Origin: Intestinibacillus massiliensis
GTDB lineage: Bacteria > Bacillota > Clostridia > Oscillospirales > Butyricicoccaceae
DNA: 64,000 nt
Assembly: GCA_029267335.1 (NCBI GenBank)
Contig: JAJUJC010000001.1
Coordinates: forward strand, 620,001-684,000
Direction: 5' to 3'
Made by a program: the position numbers and the translations under genes. Below, piece after piece: positions 34,737 through 43,936 of this stretch. The number at the start of each line of letters is the position of its first letter. Within the stretch, counting starts at the first letter, position 1. Under the pieces are notes generated by a model. It saw only the letters and a list, made by a program, of their open reading frames with translations. It was not told where the DNA came from and did no database searches.

Positions 34737-36095
34737 ATGGCATTTGAAGGTCTTACCGAGAAAATTTCATCCGCCTTTAAAAAGCTGCGCAGCCGCGGCC
34801 GTTTGACAGAAGCCGACGTCAAGGAGGCCATGCGGGAGATCCGTATGGCGCTGCTCGAAGCGGACGTCAACTACAAGGTCGCGAAGGACTTCATCAAGAC
34901 CGTCACCGAAAAGGCGACGGACGCGGAGATCCTGGAAAGCCTGTCCCCTGCACAGCAGGTCATCAAGATCGTCAACGAAGAGTTGACCGCGCTGCTCGGC
35001 GGCGCAAACACCCGTATCACCATTGCCCCCCAGCCCCCGACGATCGTCATGATGGTCGGCTTGCAGGGCGCGGGCAAAACCACGAACTGTGCCAAGCTCG
35101 CCGCGCTTTTGCGTAAGCAGCAGCAGCGCCGTCCTTTGCTCGTCGCGTGTGACGTTTACCGTCCCGCAGCGATCGAACAGCTCAAGGTCGTCGGCGCACA
35201 GCTCGATATCCCGGTCTTTGAGCAGGGTCAGGGGGATCCGGTCGAGATCGCAAAGGCAGGCGTCGATCATGCACGCAAAAACGCGTATGATCTGGTCTTT
35301 CTGGACACCGCCGGTCGTCTGCACATCGACGAAGCGCTCATGGATGAGCTCAAAAACATCAAGGCAACCGTCAAGCCCACCGAAATCATGCTGGTTGTCG
35401 ACGCGATGACCGGTCAGGACGCGGTAAATGTCGCGCAGACCTTTGACGACGCGCTCGGCATCGACGGCGTGCTCATGAGCAAGATGGACGGCGACGCCCG
35501 CGGCGGCGCAGCCCTCTCGGTCAAGGCCGTCACCGGAAAGCCCATCAAGTTCGCGGGCACCGGCGAAAAGCTTGACAATATTGAACCCTTCCATCCCGAC
35601 CGCATGGCTTCCCGTATCCTCGGCATGGGCGATGTCCTGACGCTGATCGAAAAGGCGCAGCAGGCATTCGACGTCAAGCAGAGCGATGACATGGAGAAGA
35701 AACTGCGCTCCGGCAAGCTGACGCTGACCGATTTTTACGAGCAGCTCAAGCAGATGAAAAATATGGGCAGCATGGAGGAAATGCTCGCAATGCTCCCCGG
35801 CGTCGACACCAAAGCCCTCGCGGGCGCGCAGGTCGACGGCAAAGCGCTCTCGCACACCGAAGCGATCATCCTCTCGATGACGCCCAAGGAACGCGACGAC
35901 CCCCGCATCATCAACTTTTCGCGCAAAAAGCGCATCGCAGCGGGCTGCGGACTCAAGATCGAAGAGGTCAACCGTCTGCTCAAGCAGTTTGAAATGATGC
36001 AGAAAATGACCAAGCAGGTCGCGGGCTTACAGCGCCGCGCCAAGGGCAAAAAGAAAAAGGGCTTTGGTCTGGGCGGTCTCAAGCTTCCCTTTTAA
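34737..36095 (+). CDS. ffh: Signal recognition particle GTPase Ffh
   Basis: Binds signal peptides and the SRP RNA, delivering ribosomes to FtsY. I place the start at 34737 ([20 protein letters not shown]) behind GGAGGG. N domain 1-90; G domain with [35 protein letters not shown] and [15 protein letters not shown] domain from about 300 with [36 protein letters not shown] (RNA-binding helix-turn-helix) and a methionine-rich [11 protein letters not shown]. 452 residues. Its RNA partner is encoded at 2.5 kb. Confidence 0.96.
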   Translation: MAFEGLTEKISSAFKKLRSRGRLTEADVKEAMREIRMALLEADVNYKVAKDFIKTVTEKATDAEILESLSPAQQVIKIVNEELTALLGGANTRITIAPQPPTIVMMVGLQGAGKTTNCAKLAALLRKQQQRRPLLVACDVYRPAAIEQLKVVGAQLDIPVFEQGQGDPVEIAKAGVDHARKNAYDLVFLDTAGRLHIDEALMDELKNIKATVKPTEIMLVVDAMTGQDAVNVAQTFDDALGIDGVLMSKMDGDARGGAALSVKAVTGKPIKFAGTGEKLDNIEPFHPDRMASRILGMGDVLTLIEKAQQAFDVKQSDDMEKKLRSGKLTLTDFYEQLKQMKNMGSMEEMLAMLPGVDTKALAGAQVDGKALSHTEAIILSMTPKERDDPRIINFSRKKRIAAGCGLKIEEVNRLLKQFEMMQKMTKQVAGLQRRAKGKKKKGFGLGGLKLPF

Positions 36096-36154
36096 CCGTA
36101 TTCGTTTGTAATATCATTTTACAATACACAGACTCATTTAAAGGAGGTGAAACC

Positions 36155-36394
36155 ATGGTAAAGATCAGACTTCGCAGACTGGGCGCCAAGAAGGCTCCTT
36201 TCTATCGTATCGTCGTCGCTGATTCCCGTTACCCGCGTGACGGCCGTTTCATCGAGGAAATCGGTACCTACAATCCCCTGACGAACCCCGCTGACATCAA
36301 GATCGACAGCGAGCGTGCACAGCAGTGGATCAAGAACGGCGCACAGCCGACCGACACTGTCCGCGACATCCTGAAGAAGGCCGGCGCGCTGTAA
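36155..36394 (+). CDS. rpsP: 30S ribosomal protein S16
   Basis: 79 residues with the S16 signature [20 protein letters not shown] and [20 protein letters not shown], start behind AAAGGAGGTG. It lies between ffh and khpA, in the conserved Firmicute order. Confidence 0.96.
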   Translation: MVKIRLRRLGAKKAPFYRIVVADSRYPRDGRFIEEIGTYNPLTNPADIKIDSERAQQWIKNGAQPTDTVRDILKKAGAL

Positions 36395-36409
36395 GGGGAG
36401 GTTGTACGA

Positions 36410-36640
36410 ATGAAAGAGCTGTTGACTTATATCGTGAAAAATCTGGTCACCGAACCGGATGCGATTGCGATTACTGAGACCTCTGAGGGCGACAACATTA
36501 CCTTTGAGCTGCGGGTCGCGCAGGCGGACATGGGCCGCGTGATCGGTCGTCATGGCCGTATTGCCAAGGAAATCAGAACCCTCATGAAGGCCGCAGGCAG
36601 CCGCGAAAACAAAAAGGTCACGGTCGAAATCTGTGACTGA
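36410..36640 (+). CDS. khpA: KH-domain RNA-binding protein KhpA
   Basis: 76 residues, one KH domain with the GxxG loop IGRHGRIAKEIRTLM. KhpA works with KhpB in RNA binding and, in streptococci, in control of cell division. It starts 15 bases after rpsP and is followed by an intrinsic terminator. Confidence 0.94.
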   Translation: MKELLTYIVKNLVTEPDAIAITETSEGDNITFELRVAQADMGRVIGRHGRIAKEIRTLMKAAGSRENKKVTVEICD

Positions 36641-36682
36641 ACCCTGCTCCCCGAGCTGTTTGGCTTCGGCGCAGTTACACGC

Positions 36683-36711
36683 AAAAGACCTGTGTTAAAC
36701 AGGTCTTTTTT
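36683..36711 (+). terminator. Terminator between khpA and rimM
   Basis: Arms AAAAGACCTGT and ACAGGTCTTTT with a 5-base loop, followed by TT. It separates ylxM-ffh-rpsP-khpA from rimM-trmD. Confidence 0.8.
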
Positions 36712-36747
36712 CCATATATTTTGATTTACAAGCACGGAGGAATCCCC

Positions 36748-37254
36748 ATGCAAAAACAATTTCTCGAGGCCGGGCAGATCGTCAATACCCATGGCGTCAA
36801 CGGCGAGATCAAGGTGCAGTCCTGGTGTGACAGCCCCGAAGTGCTGACCGACTTCGATACGCTTTACTGGGCGGACGGCACGCCGGTGCACGTCGAGCGC
36901 GCCTATGTGCATAAAAATTGCGTCGTCATGCGCATTGAGGGCGTGAACACGATGGAGCAGGCGGACGCGCTGCGGCAGAAGGTGCTCTATCTGTCGCGCG
37001 AGGATGTCGATCTGCCTGAAGATCTGGTGTTCATTCAGGATATTCTGTCCTTCGAGGTCTACGACGAACGCACGGAACGCGTCATCGGTCGCATTCGCGA
37101 TGTGGTGACCACCAACCCCGCGCACGATCTGTATGAGATCGTCACCGAGGACAACCGCACGCTTTATGTGCCCGCGATCAAGCCCTTTCTCCAACGCATC
37201 GACATGGAGGCAGGCCGCGTCATCATCCGCTCCATTGAAGGTCTGATCGAATGA
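36748..37254 (+). CDS. rimM: Ribosome maturation factor RimM
   Basis: 168 residues from the ATG at 36748 (MQKQFLEAGQIVNTHGVNGE) behind CGGAGG; nine codons of open frame upstream are not used. The N-domain has GQIVNTHGVNGEIKVQ; the PRC-barrel domain follows (LSREDVDLPEDLVFIQDIL, YVPAIKPFLQRIDMEAGRVI). Assists 30S head assembly. It overlaps trmD by 4 bases. Confidence 0.95.
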   Translation: MQKQFLEAGQIVNTHGVNGEIKVQSWCDSPEVLTDFDTLYWADGTPVHVERAYVHKNCVVMRIEGVNTMEQADALRQKVLYLSREDVDLPEDLVFIQDILSFEVYDERTERVIGRIRDVVTTNPAHDLYEIVTEDNRTLYVPAIKPFLQRIDMEAGRVIIRSIEGLIE

Positions 37255-37988
37255 TGCAGATCGACATTATGACCCTGTTCCCCGAAATGATCCGCGCAGT
37301 CATGGGACAGAGCATCATCGGACGCGCGCAGGACAAGGGATTGGTGCGCGTGCGCGCGGTCAACATCCGGGACTGGGCGGATGACAAGCATCACAAGGCA
37401 GATGACTCGCCCTACGGCGGCGGTCGCGGTCAGGTCATGCTTGCCGAGCCGCTGTTCCGCTGCCACGATGCCTTGACGCGCGGTGAGCATGTGCACACCG
37501 TGCTGCTGTCTGCACAGGGCAAGGCGTTCCATCAGGACGCTGCACGCAGGCTGCTCGACAAGGGGCGGTTCATTTTGGTCTGCGGACACTACGAGGGGAT
37601 CGACCAGCGTTTTATCGACGCGTGCGTGGACGAGGAGATCTCGATTGGTGATTTTGTGCTGACAGGCGGGGAAATTCCCGCAATGGCGGTCGCCGACGCG
37701 GTCTGCCGCATGGTGCCCGGTGTGCTGCCTGACGAGCAGGCATTCACCGACGAGAGCCACTGGGACGGTCTGCTTGAGCATCCGCAGTACACCCGTCCCG
37801 AGGTCTGGCGCGGCCGCGCGGTGCCCGAGGTGCTGCTGTCCGGTCATCACGCAAACATTGTACGTTGGCGACGCAAGATGAGCCTGCTGCGCACCAAGAC
37901 CGATCGCCCCGATTTATTCGCCCGTTTTGTCCCGCGCGACAAGCAGGACAAAAAGCTGCTCGACGAAATTAAAAACAGCGATCGCTGA
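37251..37988 (+). CDS. trmD: tRNA (guanine-37-N1)-methyltransferase
   Basis: 245 residues, SAM-dependent SPOUT enzyme that methylates G37 of tRNAs. Motifs: IDIMTLFPEMI, DDSPYGGGRGQVML, the knot segments LVCGHYEGIDQRFI and EISIGDFVLTGGEIPAM, and WDGLLEHPQYTRPEVWRG. The rplS gene that usually follows trmD is absent here; the unit ends in a terminator. Confidence 0.95.
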   Translation: MMQIDIMTLFPEMIRAVMGQSIIGRAQDKGLVRVRAVNIRDWADDKHHKADDSPYGGGRGQVMLAEPLFRCHDALTRGEHVHTVLLSAQGKAFHQDAARRLLDKGRFILVCGHYEGIDQRFIDACVDEEISIGDFVLTGGEIPAMAVADAVCRMVPGVLPDEQAFTDESHWDGLLEHPQYTRPEVWRGRAVPEVLLSGHHANIVRWRRKMSLLRTKTDRPDLFARFVPRDKQDKKLLDEIKNSDR

Positions 37989-37994
37989 CCTCTT

Positions 37995-38022
37995 ACGCTC
38001 CGCCTGCGCGGGGCGTTTTTTT
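37995..38022 (+). terminator. Terminator after trmD
   Basis: A short G/C hairpin (CGCTCCG against CGGGGCG-type pairing, with one wobble/mismatch) followed by T7, seven bases after the trmD stop. Confidence 0.75.
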
Positions 38023-38129
38023 AATGTGCATAACAAGTTGCTTTCCGGAATAGGTTGGCAACACAGACAAGCTTGCCCGCGCAAACCGAAATGTTTTCTG
38101 TGAATTGGGCTCATTTTGTAAAATTATAA

Positions 38130-38158
38130 TTTACAGACGCGTTTTTATTCGGTAAAAT
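38130..38158 (+). promoter_or_regulatory. Probable promoter of the PfkB kinase gene
   Basis: TTTACA (38130-38135), a 17-bp spacer and TAAAAT (38153-38158), 34 bases before the start codon. A TATAAT at about 38124 is a possible second -10. Confidence 0.55.
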
Positions 38159-38192
38159 AGAAGAGAAGAAATTTTGCAGGAGGTCTCGCATC

Positions 38193-39149
38193 ATGGTCAT
38201 TACCATCACCCTCAACCCCGCGATGGACCGTACATTGCGTATTGATAATCCGCTCCAGCCGAACACTCTGAACCGCGCCGTTTCGAGTATCGTCGAACCG
38301 GGCGGCAAAGGTATCACCGTTTCGCGTGCGATTAAGGCGATCGGCGGCGCGAGCATCGCGTTGGGATTCTCCGCCGGCTCTAACGGCCGCGCGCTCAAGG
38401 ATGCCCTGACCTCTATGGATATTCACCATGATTTCGTCGATGTACCGGGGCAGACCCGCGTCAATATCCAGATCATTGCACCGGGCGGTCAGCACACCGA
38501 GATCAACGAACCCGGCTACAAGATCTCGGACGGCGATTTCCTGCGTTTTCTCGAACGGGTCGAGAACCATCTGGACGACGGCAACATTTTCGTGCTGTCT
38601 GGTTCCACCCCACCCCATTTCTCTCTCAAAAATTACGGCAAGATCTGCAAGACGATCAAAAAGGCGGGCTGCAAGCTGATCGTGGACGCAAGCGGTGAAG
38701 AGCTGCTCGAAGCGCTCAAGTACAAGCCTGATGTCGTCAAGCCAAACATATTCGAACTGGCAGAGGTTGTGGGAGATCAGCCGTCGATCGACCCGGAAAC
38801 CGTTGCGGTCAGCGCGCGCAAGCTGCTCGATATGGGCGCACAGGTCGTTTGTGTATCTATGGGACGCGAAGGCGCGGTCGTCGTGTCGCAGGAGAACCGT
38901 CAGGGACTGTTTGCGAACACCAACCCCAAAGTCATCGAGGAGGGTGCGGTCGGCACCGGCGACTCCATGGTCGCCGCGTTTGCCAACGGCATGCGCCAGA
39001 ACATCGACCTTGAGGAGATCACCAAATTTGCCGTCGCAGCGGGTCGTGCGTGCGCGCGTCTGCCCGGCACGGAAATGGCAACGCTCAAGCAGGTCTATCA
39101 GGTCTATGAGACTGTGCAGCTCTTTACGCTCGACCCGATCAAGAAATAA
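38193..39149 (+). CDS. PfkB-family hexose kinase, 1-phosphofructokinase type
   Basis: 318 residues. The N-terminus MVITITLNPAMDRTLRID and the box EPGGKGITVSRAIKAIGG are those of the FruK/LacC/PfkB branch; the ATP-site signature is GAVGTGDSMVAAFANGM near 255. The natural substrate may be fructose 1-phosphate or tagatose 6-phosphate. No PTS gene lies next to it, so the usual fruRKA context is missing. It has its own promoter and terminator and borders the fucose island without clear functional connection. Confidence 0.85.
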   Translation: MVITITLNPAMDRTLRIDNPLQPNTLNRAVSSIVEPGGKGITVSRAIKAIGGASIALGFSAGSNGRALKDALTSMDIHHDFVDVPGQTRVNIQIIAPGGQHTEINEPGYKISDGDFLRFLERVENHLDDGNIFVLSGSTPPHFSLKNYGKICKTIKKAGCKLIVDASGEELLEALKYKPDVVKPNIFELAEVVGDQPSIDPETVAVSARKLLDMGAQVVCVSMGREGAVVVSQENRQGLFANTNPKVIEEGAVGTGDSMVAAFANGMRQNIDLEEITKFAVAAGRACARLPGTEMATLKQVYQVYETVQLFTLDPIKK

Positions 39150-39165
39150 ACTACATATCGAGATT

Positions 39166-39205
39166 CAAAAAACCGTCGTGATGTTGCCATCACGACGGTT
39201 TTTCT
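39166..39205. terminator. Bidirectional terminator between pfkB and the sugar-sensor operon
   Basis: Perfect 16-base arms AAAAACCGTCGTGATG and complement with a TTGC loop. The right arm overlaps the last codons of the minus-strand sugar-binding gene. Confidence 0.87.
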
Positions 39206-40200
39206 TCGTTTTGGGTGAAGGGAATGATGAGCTGCTGATAGCTCGCCTTATTGAGATCGCTCTTGTGCACAATCACACTGTCCGTATAGTTGACTGCCGG
39301 AATCGTTTGCCGACCTAGCAGCTGCACCGCGCTCACCACGCTCAAATACCCCATGCTGAACGGATTCTGTACGACGCAGGACTGGATCGTACCGTCCTCG
39401 AGGTATTGGATCTGCCGCACCGAGCTGTCGCCTACAATGAGTGCGATCTTGCCCGCCTGTCCCATCTCCTGCAATGCCGCTGCCGCGCCGAGCGCGCTGC
39501 TTTCGTTGAGCGCCACCAGACATTTGATCTCCGGATGGTTCTGCACCATGTAGATCGTGCGCTCGCGCGCAAGCTCCTCGCGCCCCTCGCAGTACGCAAA
39601 CGCAGTCATACGCGTATCGCTGTCGGGCGTCGCACCAAGCAGCCCACGCAGCCGCTCGGTTGCGGTGCTCGCGCCTGCCATGTGTGAGATCACGCCAAAT
39701 GCTGCCTTGTCTCCGATGCGCTCTTGTAAAAGCTGCGCCAGCTTGCGCCCCATTTCCACGTTGTCCGTGCCGATGAACGCCTTGCGTCCGTCATAGTCCA
39801 CATCACTGTCGAGCGTCAGCAGTAAGATCCCTGCATCCGTTGCTTTTTTGCACACCGGCACAAGCCGTTCATAATCACATGCCGCCAAAATGATCGCGTC
39901 GGGCTTGCGGGCAATGGTTGCTTCCATGATGCCGATCTGCACATCGATGTCGCTCTCATAATACGGCGCTTCGATCGTGCACTGCACGCCGTACTCGCGC
40001 TGTGCGGTCTGGATACCCTGTGCGACCGCGCTCCAAAATGCAGGAGGGCGATTATACGCTTTCAGGATGACTGCAATGTCGTAGTTGCGCTGACGGGGCA
40101 TATCGTCTGCTTTCGAGCGCTCATTGAGCCAGAACACACTGAACACCAAGATGCATAGCATGACGCACGCCAACAGGACCCGATAATGCTGTTTGCTCAT
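39190..40200 (-). CDS. Membrane-anchored sugar-binding protein of a three-component sensor
   Basis: 336-residue periplasmic-binding-protein-type-1 fold (ribose-binding class). I place the start at the ATG at 40200 behind GGGAGG. Residues 7-25 are a hydrophobic segment (YRVLLACVMLCILVFSVFWL) with no clear lipobox or cleavage site, so it is probably an anchor. The body has IAVILKAYNRPPAFWSAVAQ, YYESDIDVQIGIMEATIARK and FIGTDNVEMGRKLAQLL. It overlaps the kinase gene by 4 bases, and is separate from the binding protein of the importer at 46.5 kb. The arrangement is like the XylFII-LytS xylose sensor, so it probably perceives the sugar for the kinase; that is inference. Confidence 0.85.
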   Translation of the reverse strand: MSKQHYRVLLACVMLCILVFSVFWLNERSKADDMPRQRNYDIAVILKAYNRPPAFWSAVAQGIQTAQREYGVQCTIEAPYYESDIDVQIGIMEATIARKPDAIILAACDYERLVPVCKKATDAGILLLTLDSDVDYDGRKAFIGTDNVEMGRKLAQLLQERIGDKAAFGVISHMAGASTATERLRGLLGATPDSDTRMTAFAYCEGREELARERTIYMVQNHPEIKCLVALNESSALGAAAALQEMGQAGKIALIVGDSSVRQIQYLEDGTIQSCVVQNPFSMGYLSVVSAVQLLGRQTIPAVNYTDSVIVHKSDLNKASYQQLIIPFTQNEEKPS

Positions 40201-42020
40201 GGTTTTTCCTCCCTGTGTATGGGCAGCGTGATCTCGACGCGTGTTCCCTCTCCCGGCGCGCTGAAATAGCACAGACCGTATGCTTCCCCATAGCAAAGCT
40301 GTATGCGGTGGTTGACATTGGTCACGCCGATGCCGCGTTCCCCGTTCTCGCGCGGGTCAAAGATGGTCTCAAGCTGCGCGGCGGTCATGCCGACGCCGTC
40401 GTCGCACACCGTCAGGACGAGACGCTCTCCCTGCGTCGCGCCGCTGATCGTGATCGTCCCTGCCGTCTCGCTGAGTTTGACCCCGTGATACAGCGCGTTT
40501 TCCACGATCGGCTGTAAAATCAGTTTGGGCACCGTGCATGTGAGCAGCTCTCGCGGCACGTCAATGGCATAACTGAGCTGTTCGCCGTACCGCATTTGCT
40601 GGATTGTCAGATAGCTGCGAATGTTCTCCAGTTCATTGGCGAGCGACACATAATTTTCGCCCTTGCTGATGCTCGTGCGGAACAGCTTTGCAAGCGCGGC
40701 GGTGACCTCTGTGACCTCCTCGGTCTTGCCGCTCGCGGACATCCAAATGATGGTGTCGAGGGTATTATACAGAAAATGCGGATTGATCTGCGCTTGCAGT
40801 GCGTTGATCTCGCTTTTGCGTTTGGCTTCCTCGTTCGCGAGCGCGCCGTCGCGCAGTTCGCGCATGCGGGAGATCATGGTGTTGAACGTTTTGCCGATCT
40901 GGCCGATCTCATTGTTCGTCGCGGTGCTCGCGCGCACCTCCCAATCCCCTTCCTCGACCTCGTGCATAGTCTCCTCCAGTTCTTGCAAAGGCCGCGTGAT
41001 CGTCGTGGAAATGAGCAGCGCTGCCAGGGTGGCGGCAAGCAAGCAGACCGCGGTGAGCGTGAAGTAAAAATTGACCACCGCTGTCCGATCGCTGATGAGT
41101 TCGCTCGCGTTGATGACGCCCACGGCGGTCCATCCGGTCAGCTCGGACTCGCTCTTCGTATAAATTTTATTTTCTTCCGTGCGCAGATAGCTGTCGCGCA
41201 TCAAAAGAATATCTTTGAGCGGGTCGACCTTGATGCCCGAATAGATGAGTTGCTGGTGTGGGTGATAAATGATATTCTGGTTGCGGTCAATGATGTAGAT
41301 ATATCCGTTTTTGCCAAGCTGCGCGGTCTCGCAAATGCTCTCGATCGCAAGGAAATTCAGGTCGATGACCATCACGCCCGTGACCTCTCCGGTCACACGG
41401 TCGATCACCGCGCGCGAAATCGAAATGACCCAAGTATACTCGTCCTTCACCAGATTCTGCACATGCGAGGGCGAAACCACGATTTCCTCCTTGAGTGAGA
41501 GCGGCTTGAGAAACCAGTCGGTCAAATTGTATTCGGAATACGGGTTGACCTGCTTGCGCGTATCGCTGAGCAGCACATCGCGATACTTGGAAATGACCGC
41601 GATATTTGTGATCTCACTGCGCGTGCCCGCCATCAAGTCAAGCTGCTGCGCTGCACGGGCACGCAGCGTTTCGATGCCGCCGCGCGCCTGCTCGGGCACA
41701 CCGAAGCCGCGATACCGGTTGTACTCCGCCATGAGATCCTGCACATCGGGATTGCTGCAAATGATAGAGGACATGCTCTTGACATTATCCATATAAGAAT
41801 CAATGCTCCCGTTGACCTCCGCGAGCAGGCTTTCGGTATAATGAATGGAGATTTTTTCGTAATCGCGGATCGCATAGTTATAAGACAGCACGGAAACCAG
41901 CAATACGACCACCGAAATGAGCAGCATGAAACACAGCACCATACTGGTACGGATGCTGTAAAAGCGATGATGGAGTTTTTTTCGTGCGCGCTCGCGCTGC
42001 ATCATTCGGCTTCCTCTCAC
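40197..42020 (-). CDS. YesM-type sensor histidine kinase
   Basis: 607 residues. Two membrane helices (about 25-48 and 310-335) flank a roughly 265-residue extracytoplasmic sensor of Cache type (RSEITNIAVISKYRDVLLSD, NGYIYIIDRNQNIIYHPHQQ). A HAMP domain follows (STTITRPLQELEETMHEVEE), then the His_kinase box QINPHFLYNTLDTIIWMSAS with His about 415, and the ATPase domain (QPIVENALYHGV, TVCDDGVGMTAAQLE). An internal ATG at 42005 (MMQRERARKK) is an equally possible start. It overlaps both the sugar-binding gene and the regulator by 4 bases. Confidence 0.92.
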   Translation of the reverse strand: MRGSRMMQRERARKKLHHRFYSIRTSMVLCFMLLISVVVLLVSVLSYNYAIRDYEKISIHYTESLLAEVNGSIDSYMDNVKSMSSIICSNPDVQDLMAEYNRYRGFGVPEQARGGIETLRARAAQQLDLMAGTRSEITNIAVISKYRDVLLSDTRKQVNPYSEYNLTDWFLKPLSLKEEIVVSPSHVQNLVKDEYTWVISISRAVIDRVTGEVTGVMVIDLNFLAIESICETAQLGKNGYIYIIDRNQNIIYHPHQQLIYSGIKVDPLKDILLMRDSYLRTEENKIYTKSESELTGWTAVGVINASELISDRTAVVNFYFTLTAVCLLAATLAALLISTTITRPLQELEETMHEVEEGDWEVRASTATNNEIGQIGKTFNTMISRMRELRDGALANEEAKRKSEINALQAQINPHFLYNTLDTIIWMSASGKTEEVTEVTAALAKLFRTSISKGENYVSLANELENIRSYLTIQQMRYGEQLSYAIDVPRELLTCTVPKLILQPIVENALYHGVKLSETAGTITISGATQGERLVLTVCDDGVGMTAAQLETIFDPRENGERGIGVTNVNHRIQLCYGEAYGLCYFSAPGEGTRVEITLPIHREEKP

Positions 42021-43624
42021 GATGATCTGATCTCCTCCGGCGCTGCCGTGCGGCGTGACTGTGCGCGGTACTGCGAAGGCGTCATACCGGTCATGCGCTT
42101 AAAGGTCACGGAGAAGTAGTGCGGGTCGGCAAACCCGACTGCCTGTGCGATCTCTGCCGCACGTTTCTCCGTCAGTGTCAGCATCTGCCTCGCCTTTGCC
42201 ATGCGTACCTGCGTGACATATTCCACAAAGGTGCAGCCCGTCACCGTCTTAAATAGCGTGGAAAAATAGCTGATGCTGATGGCAAACTCCTCACGGATGG
42301 TATTGAGCGACAGATCCTCGTCGCCGTAATGCTCGCGAATATAGGTTTCGACCTTGCGCACACGCGCGACGGAATCGTCCTCTGACAGACGAGCGACCGC
42401 GTCGAATGCCGTTTCCACAAGCTGCAACAGTAATCTACAAAGCTGCGGCAAATTGCTGACCGCATAAAAGCCGCTGTCCTCCCAAAACTGCTCGATGCGG
42501 TACACTTCCTCTTTGGACAGGCAATCTGTAAGGCAGTCGAGCACATGCAGCGCAAAATGTTGGCTGTGCTGTAGGCAGTCCTGATAAGAGGACTTCTGCT
42601 TTTCGAGCAGACTGCAAAGCTGCGCTACCGCAGCGCGCGCATCCTCTGCCCTGCCCGCTTTGACCGCTTGTGTCAGCGCACGCTCCGGTGCGCGAAAATC
42701 CGCCGGAGCGCTGGGCGGCTGCCCGATCTCGCACAGACGAATGCATGCAAGCGCGCCGCAGTAAAAACGATAATCGAGTGCACGCGTCGCCTGCCGGTAA
42801 GCGTCATGCAGTTGCTCGAGCGACTGCGCAGGCAGCGAGACCCCGCAGGTAGCCCCGTGATTGAGCGGGATGCACGCGGCGGCAAGGCGCTCGGCAAGGT
42901 GTTCCGCGCGCGTATATAAGGTCTGTGAATCCGACCCGCGCAGCAGCACATAGCATGCGGTCTGGATTGGAGTGCACAGCAGACAATTCTCTTCCTGTCC
43001 GACCAGCTCGGTCAGGATATTCGTCATGCCGTAGCGCAGCAGCTCATTTTCCCGTCCCTCCTCCGGCGTTGCGGGTCGGCGCAGATCGAGGTCGGCGGCA
43101 AGTACGAGGAAGGGGCCCTGCGCGGGCAGCTTGTGCACGCGCACATGGTCGTCGATCGTCGCGGCGCTCAGACTGGTCGTGAGCAGGCGTGTCCAAAAAC
43201 GCTCGCGGCTGTGCGCATCGAGTTCGTCGAGTTCCTTCACGCGCCGCTCGTCGAGTTCCTCGCGCAGCCGCGCGGCAAGCTGCCGCAGGCTTTTCGGCGT
43301 GATCGGTTTGAGGACATAATCAAATACCTTGAGCCGCAGTGCTTTATGCGCATACTGAAAATCGTCGTATCCGGTCAGCATGACGACCAGCGTCCCCGGC
43401 AGATGCTGCGCGACATATTTCGCGAGTTCCAGACCGTCGACAAACGGCATGCAGATGTCCGTAATGACGACATTCGGTGCAAAGCCTTCCTCGATACGCG
43501 CGATTGCGCTTCTCCCGTCTGCACACGCGACCGGCGTCTGAAACCCCAGTTCTTCCCATTGCAGTGTCTCGGTCATGGCGCGCAGCACCTCGGGCTGATC
43601 CTCGACCAGCATGAGTTTGTACAT
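42017..43624 (-). CDS. YesN-type response regulator with AraC DNA-binding domain
   Basis: 535 residues. Receiver: LMLVEDQPEV, phospho-acceptor Asp56 (VVITDICMPFVDG), MLTGYDDFQYA, LKPITPKSL. A long helical middle (about 125-420) links to an AraC-type double helix-turn-helix at the C-terminus (SISYFSTLFKTVTGCTFVEY, AQAVGFADPHYFSVTFKRMTGMTPSQYR). First gene of the minus-strand sensor operon, divergent from the importer, whose upstream region carries a 12-bp direct repeat that may be its binding site. Confidence 0.93.
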   Translation of the reverse strand: MYKLMLVEDQPEVLRAMTETLQWEELGFQTPVACADGRSAIARIEEGFAPNVVITDICMPFVDGLELAKYVAQHLPGTLVVMLTGYDDFQYAHKALRLKVFDYVLKPITPKSLRQLAARLREELDERRVKELDELDAHSRERFWTRLLTTSLSAATIDDHVRVHKLPAQGPFLVLAADLDLRRPATPEEGRENELLRYGMTNILTELVGQEENCLLCTPIQTACYVLLRGSDSQTLYTRAEHLAERLAAACIPLNHGATCGVSLPAQSLEQLHDAYRQATRALDYRFYCGALACIRLCEIGQPPSAPADFRAPERALTQAVKAGRAEDARAAVAQLCSLLEKQKSSYQDCLQHSQHFALHVLDCLTDCLSKEEVYRIEQFWEDSGFYAVSNLPQLCRLLLQLVETAFDAVARLSEDDSVARVRKVETYIREHYGDEDLSLNTIREEFAISISYFSTLFKTVTGCTFVEYVTQVRMAKARQMLTLTEKRAAEIAQAVGFADPHYFSVTFKRMTGMTPSQYRAQSRRTAAPEEIRSS

Positions 43625-43671
43625 GGTTTTTTCGCCTCCCTGTCGTCCCCGAAGCGGGTGTGTTTTTGTTC

Positions 43672-43700
43672 ATTATACCATGTATGCTTTGCGCTTTGAT
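43672..43700 (-). promoter_or_regulatory. Possible promoter of the sensor operon
   Basis: Minus-strand TATAAT (43672-43677) about 48 bases upstream of the regulator start, with only a poor -35 (ATCAAA at 43695-43700, 17-bp spacing). The weak -35 would suit an activator-dependent or weak promoter. Confidence 0.4.
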
Positions 43701-43764
43701 AGGGCAATTCGCTCAAAATGCCATCCTGGTTTTGTGGTTTTACACTAAAACAGCCTTGCTTGTT

Positions 43765-43807
43765 GTGGATTTTTGAAGATTGTGTCGATGAGAAAGTGGA
43801 TTTTTGA
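43765..43807 (+). promoter_or_regulatory. 12-bp direct repeat, candidate operator of the YesN-type regulator
   Basis: GTGGATTTTTGA occurs at 43765-43776 and again at 43796-43807, identical and exactly 31 bp apart (about three helical turns), between the divergent regulator and importer genes. Direct repeats in this geometry are typical of AraC-family sites. Confidence 0.55.
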
Positions 43808-43852
43808 CCTTTTCCAGGAAGATATTCTATCGAAAAAATTTTTCCGCCGCGG

Positions 43853-43858
43853 TATACT
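43853..43858 (+). promoter_or_regulatory. Probable -10 box of the sugar-importer operon
   Basis: TATACT in GCGGTATACTGAC, 79 bases before the start codon, with no recognisable -35 hexamer at 16-18 bp. The lack of -35 plus the repeats upstream suggests activation by the divergently encoded regulator. Confidence 0.5.
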
Positions 43859-43936
43859 GACAACAACAAAACAAAGCGTTGGCGGCGGGCATGCGGTTCG
43901 TCGACCTCTCTCCCATCAAAAGACAGAGGTGATTTT

